The notes beneath the pieces were generated by a model that made no database searches, was not told the DNA's origin, and was given only the letters and a program-made list of their open reading frames with translations. From Blumeriella jaapii (taxonomy: Eukaryota > Ascomycota > Leotiomycetes > Helotiales > Drepanopezizaceae): a stretch of DNA of 64,000 nt. The position numbers and the translations under genes are program-made. The stretch is taken from positions 558,001 through 622,000 of the forward strand of contig VWND01000002.1 in NCBI GenBank assembly GCA_009599575.1, written 5' to 3'. Numbering within the stretch: position 1 is the stretch's first letter; the number at the start of each line of letters is the position of its first letter. Shown one piece after another: positions 56,343 through 64,000 of the stretch.

Positions 56343-57259
56343 TGTAGAATCCGCGGAGGGTTCCAGACTGATGAGGCGTGTTCACAGGCGTGATAGTCAC
56401 GAAGGAGGGAAGGACAGATGGTGAGCTTTTATGATCTTGACTGCAGCTGCAGCCTTCTACCCTAAAGCCAAAGTCTCCGGCGGCGCCAGAGCTGTGACTA
56501 GAGGATTTGACGTAACGAAGCACGATCCGAGATATCCTGAAGTGGCAGATCCGGAATTTGTGTTCGTAGTAGTCGAGGTTGAAAGCCTTGTCCGGAGAAA
56601 GACTACAATAGAATTTGGGGTCCTTCAACCTGGGCGAGATCTTTGTTGGCAGATTAAATCTTGGCGATATTTAGGGATCTTGCAAATCAGACCTAACCGC
56701 ATGCGTGCACTTATAACTGGACGACAATATTCAAACCAAGTGACTTGAGAGGACTGTTAATTCGAGTTCGAAGCTAATAGATGCGCTATGAGGGTGCTAG
56801 ATCTTGCTGATTATATCTCCACGATTCAGTCAAGTATAGGCTTTGAGCGAAATTTTCATCCCGTGCAAACACGGGTCATCGACAAGCTCAATGGTGTTGA
56901 ACTTTCATCGTCTGTGCATGTTTCAAAAACCCAGCGCACGAAGATCCCAATTGCAACGCACGATTTTCGTTTTGTCAGACGATGAGCAATGGTAAGATGG
57001 CTTTGAATTATGCTCTCTTCTGTTCTACCTCGCGTGTTGTCTAATTCCTGAAGGCTAGGCCCGCGCGAGCACATCAAGGTCTTCTGCAAATGATTGCTTC
57101 AACCAGAGTCTGTGTCCATCATCGTCCTTGCAGGACTTTCGAAGCTCAACAAAAAACTTGAAGGTACAGTTGATGCCGTTACGTTCTCCCTGCCGGGGCA
57201 ATCATGCAATGCGCTGGCATCACACGTCTTCGCACCTATCCGAGACCTGAATGCACGGC
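56343..57259. other. Spacer upstream of KEX1, no gene seen
   Basis: About 920 bp between the KEX1 ATG and the SFM1-like stop. It carries the KEX1 promoter. Small open frames (for example 56431-56748) show no coding features. Confidence 0.5.
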
Positions 57260-58078
57260 TTAGAATAGATCGCCAAAGCCTTTCTCGGAGTCTTTCTTGA
57301 TTAGATCAACCATTCCCTAGACGTGGTCAGCATGCATCCGTAAGGGTTGAACTCGGGCTGACATACTTCCGGCATAATCGATTGCCCATCCAATCCCTTG
57401 ACATAGCGGAACGGCATCTCCGTGCTTTCGTTCTTGTTGATTTTGAGCTCTGGGTAGTCGACGTACTCAATCTTCTCCAACGGAACTACGCAATTTCAGC
57501 AATTCCTTCTCGTGACCTGGGCCTCATCTCACTCTTTTCTTGCGCTACGAGCCTTGTCACTCTGACAGCTGTATCGGTAGTCATTTGCTTGGGTCCAAGC
57601 CGTCTGCCCTCAAAGCCCTTCTTCCTCAACTCGGAGGTTCTATCTGCTTCAGATCAGTGGTGCGGCACCTATGTACGGTCTTACTCATGCACAAACCTCG
57701 TGGTGGATCGTCCCCTGCTCAGGTCAGTTCTAAAGCACTCGACTCATCGGTAGACAGTCTCTCACCCAAAATCCCCCCAAACAGGAAAACGTCAAAGGTG
57801 TCACCATCCGTCGGACTCAACTCCTTCGTAGCTGCCGGGTCCAATAGGCAGACGCGACTCTTGTCTGCAGCATAGATTTTCTCGACGCTATCGCCATCTG
57901 CTGTGAAACCGGGTACTGCTTTCAAAGTGTCCGGTAGAGCCAGCGACGGAGGAACTGAAGTCAAACAGAACTTCGCACCTGCCTGATGTGACTCCTTGGC
58001 TATGGTGATGTATTCCAACTCGGACCAGGGCCCAAGCTCATCATCGAGATGCTCAACGATGTAGGTCTTGAAAGCCAT
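57260..58078 (-). CDS. SFM1: SPOUT-family methyltransferase, SFM1-like (DUF431)
   Basis: Four exons on the minus strand: 58078-57766, 57643-57533, 57485-57367 and 57316-57260; 199 residues. Yeast Sfm1 is a SPOUT protein that methylates an arginine of ribosomal protein Rps3; the family was earlier listed as SAM-dependent RNA methyltransferases. Seen: TYIVEHLDDELGPWSELEY at the N-terminus, SRVCLLDPAA, FDVFLFGGILGD across the first splice, then RTSELRKKGFEGRRLGPKQM, the IEYVDYPELKINKNE segment and EMPFRYVKG, ending in GMVDLIKKDSEKGFGDLF. The GGILG...LGPKQM part forms the SAM-binding knot. Each splice keeps phase and restores family sequence; the last exon is only 57 bp. Confidence 0.88.
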
Positions 58079-59095
58079 TTTGATGATCGGATATCAGATT
58101 GGTGATGTGACAATCGGGCGGCCAGGATGAGCCTCGGAAAACTCGAGCCTCGAAATCGCTTGACAGTCTGGCGTTTTGAGACAAATCGGGGGCCTTCCTT
58201 GTCCTCTGCTGAGATGTTTCGCTGCGGGGTAGGTCAAGCCTGGAATCCTGAGAGGCCTCGAAAGACAGGTGGTACTGTAGAACCGATCCAATTGCTGAGC
58301 CCGATGTCGACCTAACGATCAGGAATCGTTTGATCACTAGGATCTGGTGCTCAAACTTCAGGAATGGCCACAAGCTGCAAGTTGATAAGTCCGAGTTTTC
58401 AAGAGCCCGTAGGACTTACGTCGCTACTGGTGTATGAGCTTGAATATGCGGAATGGTCAATCGTCGACCGTGGACGTGTTGCTTGTCGAAGCAAAGAAAT
58501 TTATACCTCGATGCAGTCCGGTAAGAGAACTTCATCGTAAGCGAGACTTGGCCGCTCGGGAGGGACGGGGGGGGGGGGGGGGGGGGGGATGATTGAGTAG
58601 CCGATTTATCATGGACCGTTACGTATTTCAATTGAACACATTTTCCTAAAGCAAAGGCCAATGAGCTCTTTGCGTATACTGTACACAGAAGCTGCCAAGG
58701 ATATCATTTTCGGTTGCGTCGCGGAAAATAGAAGCGTATGCTTTTATTAGATATGGGGGTGATGAAATGGCTATGAGCCGCAAAGGAAGTGCTTTGGTAA
58801 ACCGTGCTCTCAGTGTTGTGAAGTGCACTGATAATGGTCTCCTGGAGATATCACATCACACTCTCAGCTTTCTGGCTCTGACTCCAACGATATAGATCCC
58901 ATGAGAAGGTAGTGAAGTCTCTGGCGGAGTTGGTAACTTTGAAGCTACTCGTGCAGGGCTCATTACCACCTGCGGCTGTGCTACCCCTCCTTACAGTACT
59001 GTACGGAGTGGGGCTCGTGGGCGAAACATCACCAGCAACAACAAACACAACTGCTACAACACCATTCGAGCCTCACTACCAAACAAACCCTCAAG
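58079..59095. other. Intergenic region SFM1-like/endosulfine
   Basis: About 1 kb between divergent start codons. It holds a 22-G run (58567-58588) and the palindrome TACAGTACTGTA at 58992-59003, about 90 bp before the endosulfine ATG. No gene seen. Confidence 0.5.
58567..58588. repeat. Homopolymer run of 22 G
   Basis: Uninterrupted G on the plus strand. Length of such runs is often uncertain in assemblies. Confidence 0.8.
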
Positions 59096-59617
59096 ATGAA
59101 TCCTCACCAGAAGAACAAGGTCGACGTCGCTGTAAGTCGTCTCTCCCTCTACAGCACATTCCCCATCCTCTAACCACAAGCACAGTCGCTCTCCCCAGAC
59201 GAGCAGCGCCTCTTCCGCCTCTACGGCAAGCTCCCCTCCAAGTCAGACCACCTCCAAAAGCAATTGAAGGAGCGCAAGTACTTCGACTCCGGCGACTACG
59301 CACTCTCCAAGGCCGGCAAAGCCAGCTCCGTCGACACTGGCAGCGTAGGCTCGCAACACCCGCTCCCCGAGAACATCCCGCACCTGTCCTCCCCCGGCGT
59401 CGGCAGTGCCAGCCAGGGCGGCAGCGGCAACGGCAACATCGTGCACCAGAGCAGTGCTGGCGGTCTGCCGAACGGAAGCCCCGTCAAGGAGAGCAGCTTC
59501 CTGAACAGAGAGACCAGCGCCGATGATACAGAGGATAAGGAGAAGGAAGCCGGAGAGAGAGTCGCGGATAGCGTGAGCCCACCGCCTGTGGGGGAGGGCA
59601 TCCCGATCAGAAAGTAA
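59096..59617 (+). CDS. Endosulfine family protein (IGO1/IGO2-like)
   Basis: Exons 59096-59131 and 59186-59617 (intron 54 bp), 155 residues. Endosulfines are small unfolded proteins that, when phosphorylated by a Greatwall/Rim15 kinase, inhibit PP2A-B55 and promote quiescence and mRNA protection after nutrient loss. Seen: MNPHQKNKVDV, SPDEQRLFRLYGKLPSKSD, and KYFDSGDYALSKAGK with the invariant FDSGDY at residues 45-50 (phospho-site Ser47). The rest is a Ser/Gly/Asn-rich disordered tail with SP sites. The first exon codes only 12 residues. The single gene here corresponds to the yeast pair. Confidence 0.93.
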
Positions 59618-60039
59618 GGGGGCTCAGGGGTGTTGGAAGATGGGCGGGGGGAAGTACAACGGTTGATTGATGGCTCGCGATTGAGATGGCGTTTGGGAGG
59701 ACTTGATGGCTTACGGGCTTTGTGACGGGTTTTCGCTGTACTGTACATGTTTGCTGCCAATGTCCTCGATACAAGATCGAGCGTGCTAGTTCCACCCCCG
59801 CTACGAAAGTAGTTTGTATGCAAATTCAGCAACAAGGGACGTGATTTCATGACGATGTTCTCGTATTATGCTATGGCACACGCATCTAGCTAATTATGTC
59901 CCCATCACATAGTATGGGTGTCGGCATAAATGTGTAAAACTAATCTTGAACTTCCGGAACCCCGCTCCTTCACATCATCATAAAATCATACCCGCGCTGA
60001 CTCTAGGCCCAGCCAGAATAGCCCGCCCTCTCCTCCATC
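59618..60039. other. Convergent spacer, no gene seen
   Basis: 422 bp between two stop codons; includes a GCTGTACTGTACATG word near 59737. Nothing else supported. Confidence 0.5.
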
Positions 60040-61438
60040 CTACATCAACCCGCCAAGAACGACTTTCCCAACGCCAGCAACCTCGTGCTTCACCCCTCCA
60101 CGACTGCTATCCTCGAACTCCTTCACAACGCCCTGCACGATGATCTTCCGAACTCTCGAGTCGGCCTTTGTGAACATCTCTGCAACCAAAGGACTGCACT
60201 CCCTCGGCGAAGCCACCAAGCTCATCAGCCTCGTGTAGCAGTCGATAAGGACGTCACACAGCGTCGCAAAGGTCTCGTAGAAATCCGGATCAAAAGGCAA
60301 GGATGGCGTCAGAAGAAGGGAATACTCCTCGCCGGGCAAGAGATCATTCTCGTTGATCGGAAAGCTCGCAGTCGCGCCCCCCGAGTTCGTATTTGACTCG
60401 AAACTATCACCGCCCATCGGTAAACCGATGTCCGCGGCCGAGCTCGTCCTCCTACCCTTCCCCCCCGTTCCTGTAGCCCGTTTGAACATTTGTGGGAATC
60501 GACCACGGGAGATGGAGGTCGACCCGTCGGGCGGGTGCACTTGCTGGAAGGATTCGAATTCCGCGAGCAGCGCGTTGAGAGTCTTGAGAAATTCTGTCGG
60601 AGTAGACGAGTTTAAGTCGAGGATGGTAGGCAACGAGAGGCCAAGCAGAAGGTAATTTGTGGCACGGCGAGCAAGCTTGCGCGCGTCGAAGTAGGGCATG
60701 CGTTGGAGGTCGGACTTGTTGAACAGAAGGGTGTTAAACCAGTATACTCGGCCTTCGTGTCTGTGTTCACATTAGCCATGTCGACGCGAGGGTGGGTGTT
60801 TGTCCTCTGACGTACGCTTTCCGGAGATAGTCTAATGTCGATATTCGCTTCGAGGATGTCTCTTGAATATGCTGGTATGTGATGGTCTCCAACGTCGGAC
60901 TGGGCGATTGCAAGGGGGGCGGTTGTAAGGCTGGCGTAGTAGTGGACTGGTGTCCTGGCCGGGCAGCAGCCATATTGACATACGCCGTCGACGACGAATT
61001 CGAGTCGCCCCGAGAGAACGACGGGGGCATCTCTGCAATAGCAGCACTCGCGACCTTTTCACCACCGTTCGACGATTTCGGTCTCTCGGCATCCCAATGC
61101 GCCCCGAGATTCGTCGGCAGCGGGTTCTCTTCAATACGCTGCTCCCTCTGCTGCGCAGCAGTCGACCGCGCCCGTTTCTCGGGAGATACCTGGATCTCGG
61201 GGACGGAGTTGTTGCGCCCGCGCTGCGACTTGCTGGTGGCCGCCGAAACCGAGGATTTGCGAGCGAATGCGGAGGCCCTGGAGAAGGAGTTGAAGGCAGA
61301 TTCGCTATGCGAGGTGTTTCCACTGCTGGTGCTCGGCCTGCTTGCAGGTGTCGGCGCCTTGCTGCCCCCGAAGATGCTACCACCCTTGAACAGGCCCCCG
61401 CCCAGTCCACCGGACTGCGAATTGCTCGAGTTATGCAT
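60040..61438 (-). CDS. Conserved fungal protein of unknown function
   Basis: Exons 61438-60816 and 60760-60040 (intron 55 bp), 447 residues. I cannot name the family with confidence. Residues 1-190 are Ser/Gly/Pro/Arg-rich and probably disordered, starting with a Gly-rich stretch (GGLGGGLFKGGSIFGGSK). From about residue 190 the chain becomes ordered: YQHIQETSSKRISTLDYLRKA, then across the splice HEGRVYWFNTLLF and DLQRMPYFDARKLARRATNY, LLLGLSLPTILDLN, LLAEFESFQQVHP, and near the end LCDVLIDCYTRLMSLVAS and RKIIVQGVVKEFEDSSR. The C-terminal half looks all-helical. The splice is supported by the smooth join of the DYLRKA-HEGRVYW region. It diverges from ECT1 over 281 bp. Confidence 0.8.
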
Positions 61439-61719
61439 GCTCAGAAAGATGATCTGATGGCATCTTGCACTCGACTTTTCCCCAGAGGCGCCCGGCTCAT
61501 TGCTGACCGGCTGGTGCGAGTGCTTTCAATCCTGATAGTGGTGACCCCTGAAGCTTGCCAAGTTCCGCCCCTGTTGACAGAAGCACCTGATGCTACTAGA
61601 CTGTGAAGGGGCAGCGCAGAAGCGCGGGGTTCTTCCTGAATGCTTCCTTGCGACAATGAACGACCTACAGTACCTCCCTTTCTACACTCCGACCTCCCTT
61701 ACCCGGGCACGCTTTGATC
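61439..61719. promoter_or_regulatory. Short divergent promoter between the unnamed gene and ECT1
   Basis: 281 bp between start codons. Includes TACAGTACC near 61668. No defined factor site recognised. Confidence 0.5.
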
Positions 61720-63171
61720 ATGGCCAGTGACAGGAAAGCAGACGAAGCTGGCCCGCCAGGAAAAGCTGCCCCGGAAATCCTCGATGGCAGGATCTGGGTA
61801 GATGGGTGCTGGGACTTCTTCCACCACGGTAAGAGGGCCGAGCGTGCTCCCACCGTGAATGGCAACTGATACACAAATACAGGCCATGCGGGCGCCATGC
61901 TGCAAGCACGCCAGCTGGGCGAAGAACTCGTTGTCGGCATCCATTCCGACGAGTCGATTCTCGAGAACAAGGGGCCGACGGTTATGAATCTGGAAGAACG
62001 GTGATTCTGCCTTGGCCCAGGCGGGCAGGAAACGCGTTGCTGATTCGGTACTAGAATCGCCGCTGTCGATGCGTGTCGATGGGTGACCCAATCCGTGCCT
62101 CACGCGCCGTATGTCACCTCGCTGCCGTGGATCTCGCACTATGGATGCAAATATGTTGTGCATGGGGACGATATCACGTCGGATAGCAGTGGGGAGGACT
62201 GCTACCGATTCGTGAAGGCGGCGGGCCGATTCAAGGTGGTGAAGAGGACGCCGAGCATCTCGACGACAGATCTGGTAGGGCGGATGTTGCTGTGCACTCG
62301 CACGCATTTCGTCAAGTCCTTGACGAGGTTGCTGAACGGAGAGGAGGGCTCGGGCCCGGAGGAGGAGAGAAAGAAGACGGGGGTGGAAATGACGGACAGG
62401 ATGAAGTTGTATGCTACAGACGAGACAGGGTTGAAGCCCGGATCGAGCGTCTGGTTCTGGACTGCTTCCATCAAAGCTCGCGAGGACGATACAGAAGAAG
62501 AGAAAGGGGTATTCAGCTGCTTGAGCCAAGGCTCGCAGCCAAAGCCGGGCCAGCGCGTTGTCTACGTCGACGGCGGCTTTGACCTCTTCTCCTCCGGCCA
62601 CATCGAGTTCCTACGCCAAGTCATCAAAGCCGAAGAGAAGCTCGGCGCAGAGGAAGGCTGGTACAGCAAAGAAGCAACTGAAGAGCGTGTGGGCAAAGGC
62701 GCGGATTACGGCCCTGTCTTCGTCATTGTAGGCGTCCACGATGACGAGGTCATTAACCACTGGAAAGGTGTCAACTACCCCATCATGAACATCTACGAGC
62801 GTGGCCTCTGTGTTCTGCAGTGCAAGTACGTCAACTCTGTTATTTTCGGCGCGCCGTTCACACCTACGCGGGCGTACCTGACCTCGACGCCATGGGGCAC
62901 GCCCGATGCTGTGTACCATGGCCCGACATCTTTCATGCCGCTTACCTATGATCCGTACACGGCGCCGAGGGAGATGGGTATCTACAGGGAGATTGGCCAG
63001 CATGACTTCTCGAACGTGAACGCCGGGCAGATTGTGCAGAGGATCTTGAAGAGCAGGGATCTGTACGAGGAGAGACAGAGGGTCAAGGGGGTTAAGGGGA
63101 TTGGGGAGGAGGCGACGAAAAGGAGGGAGAAGATGGAAGAGGAGCAGAGACTCAAGGAGGAGAACCCTTAG
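61720..63171 (+). CDS. ECT1: Ethanolamine-phosphate cytidylyltransferase
   Basis: Exons 61720-61828, 61883-62000 and 62055-63171 (introns 54 bp each), 447 residues. ECT1/PCYT2 makes CDP-ethanolamine from CTP and phosphoethanolamine, the rate-setting step of the Kennedy route to phosphatidylethanolamine; it acts at the ER surface or in cytosol. Seen: two cytidylyltransferase domains. The first has RIWVDGCWDFFHHGHAGAM (HHGH at residues 35-38, formed across the first splice), GIHSDE and KRTPSISTTDLVGRM. The second has VVYVDGGFDLFSSGHIEFL, where the HxGH signature is degenerate as in the family, then GVHDDEVIN and MNIYERGLCVLQCKYV. A charged coiled tail ends the chain. Length is typical. Confidence 0.95.
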
Positions 63172-63707
63172 AATGGTGATCACGGGGAACCACGGGTGTA
63201 CGGTTGAAGCTCGGAACAGGTCGGATTGGATTGGATTGGATTGGATTAGCGGGCTGCATCTCTTTGGCGTTCAACACGTGCATGGATTCGTTCCTCTTAG
63301 AGTACAAATTGGACCCTGACAGGTAGATTGAAAGTTTTTCGGGTTTTTCGAGGTAACAAACATAACTGATGTATGAAGACGTTGTTGACATAGTCTCGCT
63401 TACGAGATCGTGCATCTGGGGAAAGTCAACACAAGGCGACCCCTGGCGCGCACATCAACTATACACAACATACGCTTAAGCAGACTTCTTTCTCGGACAA
63501 CCAGTACTGAACGATATGCTCGCAAAGATCATACACATTCATGGTCGCTGTGTAAAGATCATGAGGATTCGAAATTGTGAATTCATAGGCAGCAACCAGT
63601 GAAACGCCGCGACAAGTGACCACACCATATATCAGCCGTTTTTGCAATATGCTTCCCGACCTCTTCGATCAATACGCCACCCATCCACAAATCCCTCCCT
63701 CCTCCGT
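63172..63707. other. Convergent spacer ECT1/DRE2, no gene seen
   Basis: 536 bp between two stop codons. Contains a short (GGATT)n repeat at about 63223-63246. Nothing else supported. Confidence 0.5.
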
Positions 63708-64000
63708 CTACAATTGCACGTCGTTATTCAAGAGGCGAACCTCCTCACCCGGCTTGAAAGCCGGCATCCCAATATACGGACAGCCATCGCAACGGAACGC
63801 ATCTCCAAGACTGCAGTTACCGCACGAACCGACCTTGCCCTGCACGGTGAAGTCGACCTCAGCGAGGTCGTCGGCGCCGAGCTTAATGGTCTGCAGTTTT
63901 GCGTCGGCGTTGGCACGGGTGGCGGCGTCTTCGGCGGCAAGTTTCTGGGCGAGGCCGCAGGTGCAGTCTTTGCAGGCACGGCGGCGCTTGCCGGCTCTTG
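63708..64000 (-). CDS. DRE2: DRE2 (anamorsin/CIAPIN1) Fe-S assembly protein, 3' part only
   Basis: Partial gene: the last 96 codons and the stop (63708-63710); the rest lies beyond the right edge. Dre2 takes electrons from the diflavin reductase Tah18 and feeds cytosolic Fe-S cluster assembly. Seen: [14 protein letters not shown], the end of the [2Fe-2S] site; an Ala/Asp-rich helix; [19 protein letters not shown]; and the second cluster motif C-x2-C-x7-C-x2-C (CGNC...CDGC), followed by [20 protein letters not shown]. The ending matches the family C-terminus. The frame is open to the window edge. Confidence 0.95.
   Translation of the reverse strand, partial: RAGKRRRACKDCTCGLAQKLAAEDAATRANADAKLQTIKLGADDLAEVDFTVQGKVGSCGNCSLGDAFRCDGCPYIGMPAFKPGEEVRLLNNDVQL

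Noticed and set aside
47286..64000. Secondary-metabolite or other functional gene cluster
   Set aside because: The genes are unrelated housekeeping functions with no core synthase, transporter or cluster regulator.
1..64000. tRNA or rRNA genes
   Set aside because: Looked for B-box-like GGTTCGAATCC words and cloverleaf arms by eye; none convincing. A covariance-model search would be needed to exclude them.

Overview
The window is nuclear DNA of a filamentous ascomycete (Pezizomycotina). The genes are compact, with introns of about 45-145 bp that have GT...AG ends and CTAAC-type branch sites. The products are typical single-copy fungal housekeeping proteins. The repeats carry the C-to-T/G-to-A scars of repeat-induced point mutation (RIP). 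I cannot fix the genus from sequence alone.

Left gene block (1-9.1 kb): the 5' part of a phosphopantothenoylcysteine decarboxylase gene (minus), mitochondrial monothiol glutaredoxin GRX5, a coiled-coil protein of unknown function, a small tail-anchored membrane protein, a branched-chain aminotransferase gene with two apparent frameshifts, and an AIM34-like mitochondrial SAP-domain protein.

Repeat island (9,713-46,713): one Fot1/pogo-type DNA transposon (89-bp terminal inverted repeats, TA target duplication, about 2.46 kb of its own sequence) split open by two LTR retrotransposons and swollen to 37 kb. Gypsy-B copy A (10,175-30,883, TSD AAGTT) itself contains Gypsy-B copy B (16,375-22,782, TSD GTCGT), Gypsy-B copy C (24,028-30,493, TSD ATTTT) and a 1.42-kb non-autonomous LTR element (13,563-14,983, TSD TTTGT). 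Gypsy-A (31,055-44,878, TSD CTTAC) contains Gypsy-B copy D (35,745-42,209, TSD TATCC) in the opposite orientation. Every boundary is supported by a 5-bp target duplication and TG...CA ends. All the large elements are riddled with RIP-type stops; the small element has indistinguishable LTRs and no RIP scars. Gypsy-A carries an extra reading frame antisense to its polyprotein, between pol and the 3' LTR.

Right gene block (47.3-64 kb): ICE2 (ER membrane), MYG1 exonuclease (with an apparently broken 3' splice site), RAE1/GLE2 mRNA export factor, KEX1 carboxypeptidase, SFM1-type SPOUT methyltransferase, an endosulfine (IGO1/2-like), a conserved fungal protein I cannot name, ethanolamine-phosphate cytidylyltransferase ECT1, and the 3' end of DRE2 (cytosolic Fe-S assembly). 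These genes do not form a pathway or biosynthetic cluster; they are ordinary neighbours. The unusual content is the nested transposon island and the two damaged-looking housekeeping genes. No RNA gene, CRISPR array or origin could be supported.
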